A DNA stretch of 64,000 bases. Source: Paracoccus sp. (in: a-proteobacteria). Lineage in GTDB: Bacteria > Pseudomonadota > Alphaproteobacteria > Rhodobacterales > Rhodobacteraceae. The stretch covers positions 156,603-220,602 of the forward strand of contig NZ_JAUNTJ010000002.1 in assembly GCF_030538755.1 (NCBI RefSeq), in the 5' to 3' direction. Positions 36,505-44,885 of the stretch are shown here, piece after piece; position 1 is the stretch's first letter, and each line of letters starts with the position of its first letter. Both the position numbers and the translations under genes were made by a program. Under the pieces are notes generated by a model. That model had not been told where the DNA came from and did not search any database. It saw only the letters and a list, made by a program, of their open reading frames with translations.

Positions 36505-37332
36505 TCATGTCTCGCGGCGGTCCCGCGATTGGTCTGATGCGCCCGAGAGCTGTCGGTCCTTTGTCGGGTCCATACGGGTTTCGTATGCCCGCCACAGGTC
36601 GGGGCGGCGTTCCTTGGTCAGCCTTTCGGCCTGCTGCGCCCGCCAACTGGCAATAGCCGCGTGATTGCCGGACAACAGAACATCCGGTATCGCACGGCCT
36701 TGCCATTCAGCGGGCTTCGTAAACTGCGGATGTTCAAGCAGACCTTCGGAAAAGGATTCCTCGGCCAGCGACGCCTGATTCCCCAGCACGCGCGGTATAA
36801 GCCGAACCGTCGCGTCGATCAAGACCTGAGCGGCCAGTTCGCCCCCGGTCAGGACGTAATCGCCGATGCTGATTTCCTGCACATTGCGGGCATCCAGAAC
36901 GCGCTGGTCCACGCCCTCGAACCGGCCGCAGATCAGCGTCATCCCCGGCCCCATGGCCAGATCGCGGGCGCGGGCCTGCGTAAAGGGCGCGCCGCGCGGC
37001 GACAGATAGATCACCGGCAGGGCAGGGTCGGCCTGATCCAGCGCGGCGGCCATCACATCGGGGCGGATCACCATGCCCGCGCCGCCGCCTGCGGGCGTGT
37101 CATCGACATTACGGTGCCGCCCGATCCCGTGTTCGCGCAGCGGGATGGTGCGCAGGTTCCACAGACCTTCGGCCAGCGCGCGCCCGGTCAGCGACAGGCC
37201 AAGGATGCCGGGAAACGCCTCGGGGAACAGGGTGATGACATTGGTCGTCCACGCGCCGCGCACCTGCGGTTCGGCCATCAGGTCGCGCGGTGTCGCACTG
37301 GCGCGGATCGACAGGCGGCCATGGGATTTCAT
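36505..37332 (-). CDS. trmD: tRNA (guanine-N1-)-methyltransferase TrmD
   Basis: 275-residue SPOUT methyltransferase making m1G37 in tRNAs with a G at position 36. The AdoMet knot is seen in [15 protein letters not shown] and [20 protein letters not shown]. The C-terminal helical domain ([32 protein letters not shown]) is complete. The first 27 residues precede the conserved [15 protein letters not shown] start, so a downstream ATG (MAEPQVRG, residue 19) is possible. It overlaps the sulfotransferase-like gene by ATGA and carries an extra C-terminal RDR-rich tail. Confidence 0.96.
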   Translation of the reverse strand: MKSHGRLSIRASATPRDLMAEPQVRGAWTTNVITLFPEAFPGILGLSLTGRALAEGLWNLRTIPLREHGIGRHRNVDDTPAGGGAGMVIRPDVMAAALDQADPALPVIYLSPRGAPFTQARARDLAMGPGMTLICGRFEGVDQRVLDARNVQEISIGDYVLTGGELAAQVLIDATVRLIPRVLGNQASLAEESFSEGLLEHPQFTKPAEWQGRAIPDVLLSGNHAAIASWRAQQAERLTKERRPDLWRAYETRMDPTKDRQLSGASDQSRDRRET

Positions 37333-38129
37333 GCGGGCACCTTTCCGGCAGGGGGCAGCAGCGCGCGTTTGGCCTGCGCCAGCGCGTCGCCACCAAGGGC
37401 AGAGCGGTTCAGTTCCAGCATCCGCCCCGTCAGCGCATGGTCCGAGCGGTGCAGATGCGGCACCTGCGTCAGCCGGTCGTGCGCGCCGGGCGGCAGGCGC
37501 AGGAAATCGACAAAGGGCTGCGCGATGCCAAAGCGTTCGGCGGCCAGCGTGGCGATGTCGGTCGCCATGACCGTCGCGCCGGGCACGGTCAGCGTTGCCG
37601 CCCGCTGCGCCAGCGGCCAGCGGGCCAGATCAGCGGCCAGATCGGCGGGGCTGGCGGTCATGCGCGGCCCGCTGAGCCGCCGGGCGTGATGGGCGTGGAT
37701 GCTGCGCGCCCAATCGGCCTGATCGCGCAGCGACAGGTGGATCATTACCTCGGTTGCGGCGATGGTGTCGCGCAGCGCGGCAACCACTTCGGTCAGGATC
37801 GCGGCGGCCTGAGGATAGGGCGCGTCATCGCCGCGCGGCATCGGGCCGATCAGGTTTTCGGCGCTGATGATGACATCGCGCGGTGTCTTGCCGGGACGGG
37901 CCAGCGACAGCCCGCCGATGAACTGCCGCATCTCGTCGCCAAGGGCGGCCAGATTGTGGGGCGAAGGTGCGCGGGTCTGGGCAAAGGCCAGCCGCGTCAG
38001 TTCAGTGATGCGGGCAGGCAGGATCAGCGCCGTATGGGGCCAGATCAGCGGGCCATTGGCCCACAGGAACTGCTGCACGCTTTTGGTGCCGGTCTTGTGA
38101 AAACCGGGGTGCAGCAGGACGCGGCTCAT
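37329..38129 (-). CDS. Sulfotransferase-like P-loop protein embedded in the rimM-trmD operon
   Basis: 266 residues. The N-terminus [20 protein letters not shown] matches the 5'-phosphosulfate (PAPS) binding loop GxxKTGTTSLQ of sulfotransferases. [20 protein letters not shown] is compatible with the 3'-phosphate site (R..D..S) of the same fold. The remainder is divergent, so acceptor and even activity are uncertain. It overlaps rimM upstream and trmD downstream by ATGA, so it is fully coupled into a translation-machinery operon, an unexpected place for this family. Confidence 0.75.
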   Translation of the reverse strand: MSRVLLHPGFHKTGTKSVQQFLWANGPLIWPHTALILPARITELTRLAFAQTRAPSPHNLAALGDEMRQFIGGLSLARPGKTPRDVIISAENLIGPMPRGDDAPYPQAAAILTEVVAALRDTIAATEVMIHLSLRDQADWARSIHAHHARRLSGPRMTASPADLAADLARWPLAQRAATLTVPGATVMATDIATLAAERFGIAQPFVDFLRLPPGAHDRLTQVPHLHRSDHALTGRMLELNRSALGGDALAQAKRALLPPAGKVPA

Positions 38130-38620
38130 TCGTCGCTGTCCGGCGGGTCGGCGACGATGCGGCGCGCGGTCAGATCGACGGTCGGCACGGCGGCGCGGGT
38201 AAAGGGGATCAGCATCGGATGCGGGCCGTGAACGTCCAGCATATCGCCCGCGCCATGGTCAAAGACGGCGCGCACGCGGCCCAGAATGCGGCCGCCGGTG
38301 TCCACCACCTCCAGCCCGATCAGGTCTGCGTGATAGAATTCATCGTCGGGCAGGCTGGGCAGCGCATCGCGCGCGGCCCACAGGGTCACGCCCTTCAGCG
38401 CCTCGGCATCTTCGCGTGTGGCAACGCCCGACAGCCGCGCCCCCAGCCCGCCAGTCACGGGCCGCGTCAGCCGGATGGTAAAGCTGCGCCCGCCGTCCTC
38501 GGTGGTCAGCGGGCCATAGGTGGCGATGTCGGGGGGATTGGCGCAGAAACTTTTCAACCGCACCTCGCCCTTGACGCCAAAGGCGCCCGCGATGGCGCCC
38601 ACACAGATCCGTTCGGTCAT
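38126..38620 (-). CDS. rimM: Ribosome maturation factor RimM
   Basis: 164-residue 16S rRNA processing factor for the 30S head. The N-terminal RimM domain starts [20 protein letters not shown], and the PRC barrel has [38 protein letters not shown]. The start at 38620 overlaps the stop of a 45-residue ORF (ATGA). The usual partner position after rpsP is kept. Confidence 0.95.
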   Translation of the reverse strand: MTERICVGAIAGAFGVKGEVRLKSFCANPPDIATYGPLTTEDGGRSFTIRLTRPVTGGLGARLSGVATREDAEALKGVTLWAARDALPSLPDDEFYHADLIGLEVVDTGGRILGRVRAVFDHGAGDMLDVHGPHPMLIPFTRAAVPTVDLTARRIVADPPDSDE

Positions 38621-38754
38621 GTCAGCCCCCGGCACAGCCCGCCGCGAACCGCCCCGCCCGCGTCAAGGCAGGCATCCGCAGCCAGCCAGCGTTCAACGCC
38701 GATCCCGGCCGCACAGCCCGCAGCAAAGATGATGGCGACCAGCAGCAGGCGCAT
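38617..38754 (-). CDS. 45-residue small protein between rpsP and rimM
   Basis: Reads [46 protein letters not shown] hydrophobic N-terminal segment acts as signal or anchor (with an AAGC lipobox-like site), then a short CLDAGG...LC tail with two Cys 12 residues apart. Its TGA overlaps the rimM ATG. I recall similar short ORFs with a CLDAGG-type tail in related genomes, but cannot check. Function unknown. Confidence 0.55.
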   Translation of the reverse strand: MRLLLVAIIFAAGCAAGIGVERWLAADACLDAGGAVRGGLCRGLT

Positions 38755-38777
38755 CGAACGCTCCTGTCAGAAAGAAA

Positions 38778-38800
38778 GGCCCGCCCGGTCGGGGCGGGCC
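38778..38800 (-). terminator. Intrinsic terminator/attenuator between rpsP and rimM
   Basis: 9-bp stem GGCCCGCCC/GGGCGGGCC with 5-base loop, followed on the minus strand by TTTCTTTC, eight bases after the rpsP stop. It would lower expression of rimM and downstream genes relative to rpsP. Confidence 0.6.
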
Positions 38801-38807
38801 ATGGCGA

Positions 38808-39170
38808 TTATTCCGCGTCGGCCTCGGCCGGGGCGGCGGCGCGCTCGGCCTTTTTGGCGGCGCGTTCCTGAGCGGCCTTGCCCGGCTCGCCTTTTTTCAG
38901 GTTCTTGCGGTCGGCCTTGGGGCGGGTGCCGGCAGCTTCCAGAAAGCGGGCCACGCGGTCGGTCGGCTGCGCGCCCTGATCCAGCCAGTGCTGAACGCGC
39001 GTCATGTCCATTTTCACGCGATCTTCGCTGTCTTTGGGCAGCAGCGGGTTATAGGTGCCCAGCTTTTCGATGAAACGACCATCGCGCGGCATCCGGCTGT
39101 CGGTTGCAACGATGGCGTAGTGCGGGCGTTTCTTGCTGCCGCCGCGGGCAAGACGGATCTTCATGGCCAT
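38808..39170 (-). CDS. rpsP: 30S ribosomal protein S16
   Basis: 120 residues: [20 protein letters not shown] start, then [21 protein letters not shown], the S16 core, with an Ala/Lys/Glu-rich C-terminal extension common in Alphaproteobacteria. Start at 39170 or two codons later (MKIRLARGG). Confidence 0.96.
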   Translation of the reverse strand: MAMKIRLARGGSKKRPHYAIVATDSRMPRDGRFIEKLGTYNPLLPKDSEDRVKMDMTRVQHWLDQGAQPTDRVARFLEAAGTRPKADRKNLKKGEPGKAAQERAAKKAERAAAPAEADAE

Positions 39171-39210
39171 TGGGTTTCTCCTTTGAATGGCGGGTTGGGG
39201 CAAGGCCCCC

Positions 39211-39507
39211 TCAAGATTGGAAACTTTCGTGATGGCGGATCACCTCGGCGATCACGAAGTTCAGGAATTTGCGCGCGAATTCCGGGTTCAGGTCGGCTTC
39301 GCGCGCAAGGCGTTCCAGCCGTTCGATCTGCGCGGCTTCGCGGGCGGGATCGGACGGCGGAAGATCGTGTTCGGCCTTGAGCACACCGACGGATTGGGTG
39401 TGCTTGAACCGTTCGGCCAGCGTATAGACCAGAATGGCGTCCAGCCGGTCGATGCTGGCGCGGTGATCGGCCAGCAGAGTGGCGGCACGGGCGGTTGGAT
39501 CGGTCAT
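39211..39507 (-). CDS. Chorismate mutase (AroQ class)
   Basis: 98-residue single-domain chorismate mutase converting chorismate to prephenate for Phe/Tyr synthesis. All-helical AroQ pattern: [38 protein letters not shown] and [20 protein letters not shown]; the Arg and Lys residues of the active site are in place. Its ATG overlaps the stop of a 22-codon ORF (ATGA). The ffh-chorismate mutase-rpsP order is common in this group. Confidence 0.9.
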   Translation of the reverse strand: MTDPTARAATLLADHRASIDRLDAILVYTLAERFKHTQSVGVLKAEHDLPPSDPAREAAQIERLERLAREADLNPEFARKFLNFVIAEVIRHHESFQS

Positions 39508-39572
39508 CGGTCGGCCTTTGTGGCAAGGTTGCGGCGGGCGGCGGGCATGTCGGAGGAAATGGCGCGCATCAT
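39504..39572 (-). CDS. 22-residue bridging mini-ORF between GNAT and chorismate mutase
   Basis: ATG at 39572 overlaps the GNAT stop (ATGA) and its own TGA overlaps the chorismate mutase ATG (ATGA). The peptide MMRAISSDMPAARRNLATKA ends DR and is short, basic and soluble. The exact double overlap suggests it carries ribosomes across the 61-base gap, whether or not the peptide itself has a role. Confidence 0.4.
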   Translation of the reverse strand: MMRAISSDMPAARRNLATKADR

Positions 39573-40087
39573 GCGGGTTCCTGCGGATGACGCCAGACGT
39601 TCAGGATGCCAAAGGGGCTTTCCCAATCGCCCTGCCGCTGACAGCCGACACGCTGCGCCAGTGCGGCGGAACGGTCGTTCGGGATCGGCACGAAGGACAC
39701 CAGCGGCGCCATCCCCTGTGCGGCGGCCCATTTGCGGGCGGCAATCGTGGCCTCGGTCGCGTAGCCGTGGCCTTCGAACCCCTCGAACAACTGCCAGCCC
39801 AGTTCCGGTTCGGGCCAGCCCAGATGCTGGATGATGCCGACACTGCCGATCACCTGGCCGGTGGCGCGCAACTCGACCATCCAATAGCCAAAGCCCATCA
39901 GCGCCCAATGGCCGGGCAGGGCCAGAAAGGTGAACCAGTTTTCAAACCGATCGCGCGGCCCGCCCACAAAGATGCTGCGCACGTCCGAATAAAAGGCGTC
40001 ATACGCATCGAAATCCGCCAAGCGCGGTGCGCGCAGGATCAGGCGTTCGGTTTCCACAACCGGGATATGATCGGTCAGTGTCGTCAT
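39569..40087 (-). CDS. GNAT-family acetyltransferase (RimJ/RimL-like)
   Basis: 172 residues. ETERLILRAPRLADFDAYDAFY is the usual RimJ/RimL opening; WQLFEGFEGHGYATEATIAARKWA carries the acetyl-CoA binding G-x-G-x-A loop; RVGCQRQGDW closes the fold. Its start overlaps the ffh stop (ATGA). A role in acetylating a ribosomal or other protein N-terminus is possible given the operon, but that is inference. Confidence 0.88.
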   Translation of the reverse strand: MTTLTDHIPVVETERLILRAPRLADFDAYDAFYSDVRSIFVGGPRDRFENWFTFLALPGHWALMGFGYWMVELRATGQVIGSVGIIQHLGWPEPELGWQLFEGFEGHGYATEATIAARKWAAAQGMAPLVSFVPIPNDRSAALAQRVGCQRQGDWESPFGILNVWRHPQEPA

Positions 40088-41577
40088 TTCTTGCCAAACA
40101 TCCCCGACAGCCCCGAGGGCAGGCCCATGCCGCCAAGCTGGCCGCCAAGGCCGCGCGGGTCTTGCAGCATTTTGGCGGCTTCGGCCATTTTCGCCGGGTC
40201 GGCGCTGGCCATGTCGGGCAGGCCGCCGCCCTTGCCCATCATGGCGCGCATGGCCTGACGCATCATGCCGCCCTTCATCTTGCCCAGCTTTTTCATGGTG
40301 TCGCCCATCTGCCGTTGCATCTTCAGCAGGCGGTTCAGTTCCTGCACGTCAAGGCCGGCACCGGCGGCGATGCGTTTCTTGCGGCTGGCTTGCAGCAGGT
40401 CGGGGTTGGCCCGCTCCTTTTTCGTCATCGCGTTAATCAGCGCGATCTGGCGGCGGATCATGGTGTCGTTCATGCCCGCGTCCTCGGCCTGTTTGGCCAT
40501 CTTGGCCATGCCGGGCATCATCGACATGATCGACTGCATCCCGCCCATCTTTTGCATCTGTTCCAACTGGCTGCGCATGTCATTCATGTTGAACAGCCCC
40601 TTCTGGAACCGCTTGACCATGCGTTCGGCCTGCTCGGCCTCCAGCACCTGTTGCGCCTTTTCGACCAGCGCAACAATGTCACCCATGCCCAGAATGCGGC
40701 CCGCGACGCGCTGCGCGTCGAAGGATTCCAGCGCGTCCATCTTTTCGCCAAGGCCGACAAAGCGGATCGGCTTGCCGGTGACGGCGCGCATCGACAGGGC
40801 GGCACCGCCGCGCCCGTCGCCGTCCATCCGGGTCAGCACCACGCCGGTGATGCCCACCTTGCCGTCGAATTCGGTGGCGACGTTCACCGCGTCCTGCCCC
40901 GTCAGGCCATCGACGACCAGCAGGGTTTCGCGCGGCTGAGCGATGTCGCGCACGGCCTGCACCTCGTCCATCAACTGCTGGTCGATGTGCAGACGGCCCG
41001 CCGTGTCCAGCATGAACACGTCATAGCCGCCCAAGGTGGCCTGCTGTTTCGCGCGCCGCGCGATCTGCACCGCCGATTCGCCCGGCACGATGGGCAGGGT
41101 ATCGACGCCGATCTGCTGGCCCAGAATGGCCAGCTGTTCCATCGCGGCGGGGCGGTTGGTGTCGAGGCTGGCCATCAGCACGCGCTTTTTCTCGCGCTCT
41201 TTCAGGCGGCGGGCCAGTTTTGCGGTGGTGGTGGTCTTGCCCGAGCCTTGCAGCCCGACCATCAGGATCGGCGCGGGCGGGTTGTCGATGCGCAGCGCGT
41301 CGTCGCCGTCTTCGCCCGCCAGAACCTTGATAAGTTCGTCATGGACGATCTTTACCACCTGCTGGCCGGGGGTGATGGATTTCGTCACCGCCGCGCCGGT
41401 GGCCTTGGCCGTGACCGATTTCACGAAAGACCGCGCGACGGGCAGCGATACATCCGCCTCGAGCAGGGCGGTGCGCACCTCGCGCATGGCGGCGGTGACG
41501 TCATCTTCGGTCAGGGCACCCTGTTTGGTCAGCCGGTCGAAGACGCCGCCAAGACGGTCGGACAGATTTTCGAACAT
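40084..41577 (-). CDS. ffh: Signal recognition particle protein Ffh
   Basis: 497-residue SRP GTPase. N domain (1-95), G domain with GLQGSGKT at 108-115, DTAGRLHIDQQLMDE and TRMDGDGRGGAALS (G4-G5 region), and the methionine-rich M domain (about 310-450) that binds 4.5S RNA and signal sequences. C-terminal Gly/Leu/Met tail. SD GGAGG upstream. A structured leader precedes it. It heads the minus-strand translation operon. No 4.5S RNA gene was seen in the window. Confidence 0.97.
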   Translation of the reverse strand: MFENLSDRLGGVFDRLTKQGALTEDDVTAAMREVRTALLEADVSLPVARSFVKSVTAKATGAAVTKSITPGQQVVKIVHDELIKVLAGEDGDDALRIDNPPAPILMVGLQGSGKTTTTAKLARRLKEREKKRVLMASLDTNRPAAMEQLAILGQQIGVDTLPIVPGESAVQIARRAKQQATLGGYDVFMLDTAGRLHIDQQLMDEVQAVRDIAQPRETLLVVDGLTGQDAVNVATEFDGKVGITGVVLTRMDGDGRGGAALSMRAVTGKPIRFVGLGEKMDALESFDAQRVAGRILGMGDIVALVEKAQQVLEAEQAERMVKRFQKGLFNMNDMRSQLEQMQKMGGMQSIMSMMPGMAKMAKQAEDAGMNDTMIRRQIALINAMTKKERANPDLLQASRKKRIAAGAGLDVQELNRLLKMQRQMGDTMKKLGKMKGGMMRQAMRAMMGKGGGLPDMASADPAKMAEAAKMLQDPRGLGGQLGGMGLPSGLSGMFGKK

Positions 41578-41700
41578 GGCGGTCCTCCTGCGGGCCAAAA
41601 CACCAATTGCCCCCGTGGGCGCAGCCGCGCTGACGGGGGGCGATCCCCGCATCGGACGGGGACCGGAAGGCACATCCTTCCGGGAATTGCGGCGCTGATA
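41578..41700 (-). ncRNA. Structured 5' leader of ffh (possible cis-regulatory RNA)
   Basis: Within 123 bases upstream of ffh on the minus strand are three stable hairpins: CCGGAAGG/CCTTCCGG with 5-base loop (41663-41683), TCCCCG/CGGGGA (41644-41662), and CCCCCGT/ACGGGGG (41610-41639). A conserved RNA motif upstream of ffh has, from memory, been described in Alphaproteobacteria; I cannot confirm that this is it. It could regulate ffh or the whole operon. Confidence 0.5.
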
Positions 41701-41704
41701 CGCA

Positions 41705-41737
41705 AAAACGGCCCGCGAGTCAACGCCGGGCCGTTTT
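41705..41737 (-). terminator. Rho-independent terminator of the azoreductase gene
   Basis: 11-bp perfect stem AAAACGGCCCG/CGGGCCGTTTT with an 11-base loop and a T-run on the minus strand, 18 bases after the azoR stop. Confidence 0.85.
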
Positions 41738-41754
41738 CCGTCATCCGCAGCGGA

Positions 41755-42342
41755 TCAGGCGGCGATCTGGTCCAGCGCGGCCTGTGCGCGGGCCAGACCG
41801 GCATCGCGATCCATCGCCAGCCCGTCGGCGGGCACGAAGGTCACATCGGTGATGCCCAGAAAGCCCAGCATATGCCGCAGATAGCCCGAGGCGTAATCCA
41901 GATCCGACCCGATGGGCGTGCCGGCGGCGGTATAGGCGATGATCGCGCGCTTGCCTTTCAGCAGACCTTCGGGGCCAGCCTCGGTATAGCGAAAGCTGAT
42001 CCCGGCGCGGGCGATCTGATCCAGCCAGTTCTTCAGCTGCGCGGTGATGGTAAAGTTATAGACCGGCACGCCGATCACCAGAACATCGGCGGCCTGCACC
42101 TCGGCCAGAAAGGCGTCCGAGGTGTCGATCAGCGCCTGCTGCTCGGCGGTCGGGTTGGCCGGGGCCAGACGCACGGCCTTGAACCAGTCGGTGTCGATGG
42201 CGGGTACGCCTGCGTTCAGATCGCGATAGGTCACGGTCGCATCGGGGTTCTGCGCGGTCAGGCGGGCCACGATGTCGGCGGTCAGCTTGCGCGAGACCGA
42301 GGCTTCGCCGGTGATGGCGCTGTCGAGGTGAAGAATGTTCAT
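41755..42342 (-). CDS. azoR: FMN-dependent NADH-azoreductase
   Basis: 195-residue flavodoxin-fold quinone/azo reductase. The N-terminal MNILHLDSAITGEASVSRKL includes the FMN phosphate-binding loop; VLVIGVPVYNFTITAQLKNWLDQIARAGISFRYTEAGPEGLL is the AzoR core. Works in the cytoplasm with NADH on quinones and azo dyes. AGGAG precedes the ATG. Divergent from a LysR-type gene that probably controls it, with 96 bases between starts. Confidence 0.93.
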   Translation of the reverse strand: MNILHLDSAITGEASVSRKLTADIVARLTAQNPDATVTYRDLNAGVPAIDTDWFKAVRLAPANPTAEQQALIDTSDAFLAEVQAADVLVIGVPVYNFTITAQLKNWLDQIARAGISFRYTEAGPEGLLKGKRAIIAYTAAGTPIGSDLDYASGYLRHMLGFLGITDVTFVPADGLAMDRDAGLARAQAALDQIAA

Positions 42343-42438
42343 GGTCGGCTCCTGTCGAATGGGTTGATGGGGAAATAGAGCTTTGCGATTGTGAACGAAA
42401 CAGCGATAAACGCGCAGGTTCTGTTCGGAAATGCACAG

Positions 42439-43266
42439 ATGGACAATTGGGATGACATCCGCGTGGCGCTGGCCGTTGCGCGTCAGGGCACCATCAGTGC
42501 TGCTGCGGCGGAGCTGGGCGTTCACCACGCCACGGTGATCCGCCGCATCGACGCGCTGGAACAGCGGCTGCGCGTGCGCCTGTTTCAGCGCAACCCGCGC
42601 GGCTATGCCCCGACCGAGGAAGGCCGCATTCTGCTGGAATCCGGCAGCGGGATCGAGGAACGGATCGCCCAGATGCACACCCGGATCGTCGGCGGCGGGG
42701 CGATCGAGGGGGCGCTGACCGTGACCGCGCTGCCCGATCTGCACTGGCTGATCCTGCCGCGCCTTGCGCCTCTGCTGACCGCTCATCCCGGTCTGCGGCT
42801 GGATTACCAGACCGACGCGCGCCTGTTCCGGCTGTCGGCGGGCGAAGCCCATGTGGCGATTCGCGGCGCGGCAACCGCGCCCGACGATCCCGATTATGTT
42901 GTGCAGCCGTTTCTGCGGTTGCGCACCGGGCTGTTCGCCGCCCCCGGCTTTGCGCTGGCCGGTGATCCGGCGCGCAACCGCTTTGTTCTGGCGGGGGATA
43001 CGGCGCGGGGCGCGCCCTATATGCCATGGGTGCAGGCGCATGTGCCGCCCGATGCGCAGGTGGTGACGGCGAATGAGCCATCGGCACAGCGCGCGGCCAT
43101 CGGCATGGGGCTGGGCGTCGGCTTTCTGTTCGCCGATCTGGCCACCGGGCTGGTGGAAATCGCGCACCGCCCCGAATGGGACAGCATTCTGTGGCTGGTC
43201 ACGCATGTCGATCTGCACCGCAGCCCCAAGGTGCAGGCGGCACTGGCGGCGCTGAAATCGGGATAG
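42439..43266 (+). CDS. LysR-family transcriptional regulator
   Basis: 275-residue LTTR. The HTH MDNWDDIRVALAVARQGTIS then AAAAELGVHHATVIRRIDALEQRLRVRLFQRNPRGYAPTEEG is complete; the C-terminal periplasmic-binding-like effector domain follows from about residue 90. ATG 42439 fits the family start; a GTG at 42391 would add 16 residues. Divergence from azoR suggests control of that gene, perhaps in response to quinones or electrophiles. The substrate domain is of the divergent type with WDDIR-start regulators. Confidence 0.92.
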   Translation: MDNWDDIRVALAVARQGTISAAAAELGVHHATVIRRIDALEQRLRVRLFQRNPRGYAPTEEGRILLESGSGIEERIAQMHTRIVGGGAIEGALTVTALPDLHWLILPRLAPLLTAHPGLRLDYQTDARLFRLSAGEAHVAIRGAATAPDDPDYVVQPFLRLRTGLFAAPGFALAGDPARNRFVLAGDTARGAPYMPWVQAHVPPDAQVVTANEPSAQRAAIGMGLGVGFLFADLATGLVEIAHRPEWDSILWLVTHVDLHRSPKVQAALAALKSG

Positions 43267-43313
43267 CCATCTGCCCGCGCGCAGGCCAAGGTTGCGGGCA
43301 AGGAGGAACCACC

Positions 43314-43883
43314 ATGACCCAGCCGATCAGCCGCTTTACCGTCCCCGATCTGGACAGCCTGCCCGACGACATGCGCGACGCGATTCTGAAGGTCGCGGAA
43401 AAGTCGGGCTTTATCCCGAACATCTTTCTGGCGCTGGCCCACCGCCCGGCTGAATTCCGCGCCTTTTTCGCCTATCACGACGCGCTGATGGACAAGGACG
43501 AGGGGCTGACCAAGGCCGAACGCGAACTGATCGTCGTCGCCACCTCTGGCCTGAACCGCTGCCAGTATTGCGTCGTGGCCCATGGCGCGATCCTGCGCAT
43601 CCGGGCGAAAGACCCGCTGATCGCCGATCAGGTGGCCATCAACTGGCGCAAGGCCGATCTGTCGGCGCGCCAGTTCGCGATGCTGGATTACGCCGAAAAG
43701 GTCACGCTGGACGCAGGCCGCATCACGCAGGCCGACCATGACGCGCTGGCCGCTGCGGGCTTTACCCCCGACGAGGTATGGGACATCGGCGCCATCGCGG
43801 CCTTTTTCGGTATGTCGAACCGGCTGGTCAACGCGGGCGACATCCCGCCCAACCCCGAATTCTATCTGCTTGGCCGGGCGTGA
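43314..43883 (+). CDS. Peroxidase-related / carboxymuconolactone decarboxylase (AhpD-like) protein
   Basis: 189 residues, alkylhydroperoxidase-like fold. Catalytic CxxC with nearby His in NRCQYCVVAHGAILR; ELIVVATSGLN precedes it; the full length and the N-terminal KVAEKSGFIPNIFLALAHRP match the uncharacterised peroxidase-related subfamily. Expected to reduce hydroperoxides or act in thiol-based detoxification. Strong SD AAGGAGG. The next gene starts inside its stop (GTGA). Confidence 0.9.
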   Translation: MTQPISRFTVPDLDSLPDDMRDAILKVAEKSGFIPNIFLALAHRPAEFRAFFAYHDALMDKDEGLTKAERELIVVATSGLNRCQYCVVAHGAILRIRAKDPLIADQVAINWRKADLSARQFAMLDYAEKVTLDAGRITQADHDALAAAGFTPDEVWDIGAIAAFFGMSNRLVNAGDIPPNPEFYLLGRA

Positions 43884-44776
43884 GCGCGCCTGCCCGGACC
43901 CGCATCGCAAGCCTGCGCGGCCATGCGGCGATGCTGCTGTTTTCGGCGCTGGTCGCCGGGTCGTTTTCGCTGGGCGTGCGGGCCGCCAACCTGATCGAGC
44001 CGTCCGCCATCAGCGCCGCCCGGCTGGCGATTGCGGCGGGGTTGCTGGGCGGTCTGGCGCTGGCCGGGCCGGGTCTGCCGCGCACTGTCTTTGCCGCGCC
44101 GTGGCGATACCTTGTCGTGGGCGGGTTGTTTGCGGCCTATTTCGTGCTGATGTTCGAGGGGCTGAAAACCGCCCCCGTCGTATCGGCCAGCGCGGTGTTC
44201 ACGCTGACCCCGATCATCACCGCGGCCTGCGGCTGGTGGCTGATGCGACAGCGCACGACCCGGCGCATGGCCGCTGCACTGACCCTTGGCGGGGCGGGGG
44301 CGCTGTGGGTGATCTTTCGCGGCGATCCCGCCGCGCTGATGCGGCTGGACCTTGGCCGGGGCGAGGCGATCTATCTGATCGGCTGCGTCGCCCATGCGCT
44401 CTATACACCGATGGTCCGGCATCTGAACCGGGGCGAGCGGCCGCTGCAATTCGCCTTTGGCACCCTCAGCGCCGCAGCACTGATGCTGGTGATCTGGGAC
44501 CCCGGCGCGCTGACCGCCACCGCATGGCTGGCCCTGCCCGCCATCGTCTGGGTGACGCTGATCTATATCGCCGTGTTCGCCACCGCCGGCACCGCCGTGC
44601 TGCTGCAATTCGCGGCCCTGCACCTGCCTGCGGCCAAGGTGATGGCCTATACCTACCTGACCCCGGTCTGGGTCATCGCCATCGAAGCCGCGCTGGGGCA
44701 GGGGGTGCCGGTCTGGTCCGCCGTGCCGGGCATCTGCGCCATCATCGCGGCGCTGGTGCTGTTGCTGAAAGAATAG
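43880..44776 (+). CDS. EamA/DMT-family transporter
   Basis: 298-residue inner-membrane protein with ten predicted spans in two EamA repeats (first repeat SALVAGSFSLGVRAANLIEP; second VAHALYTPMVRHLNRGE onward). Drug/metabolite exporter of unknown substrate. It starts with GTG overlapping the stop of the AhpD-like gene (GTGA), the only plausible start giving a normal length. Confidence 0.88.
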   Translation: MSAPARTRIASLRGHAAMLLFSALVAGSFSLGVRAANLIEPSAISAARLAIAAGLLGGLALAGPGLPRTVFAAPWRYLVVGGLFAAYFVLMFEGLKTAPVVSASAVFTLTPIITAACGWWLMRQRTTRRMAAALTLGGAGALWVIFRGDPAALMRLDLGRGEAIYLIGCVAHALYTPMVRHLNRGERPLQFAFGTLSAAALMLVIWDPGALTATAWLALPAIVWVTLIYIAVFATAGTAVLLQFAALHLPAAKVMAYTYLTPVWVIAIEAALGQGVPVWSAVPGICAIIAALVLLLKE

Positions 44777-44885
44777 CCCGCCCGCACGACCGGCCCACCC
44801 ATCTGTCACGCAGCTTTTTCTAAGGTGACATGGCCTTGTCATATCGCCGCGTCAGCATCCTGCCGTTAACCTTTTCAGCACATGG

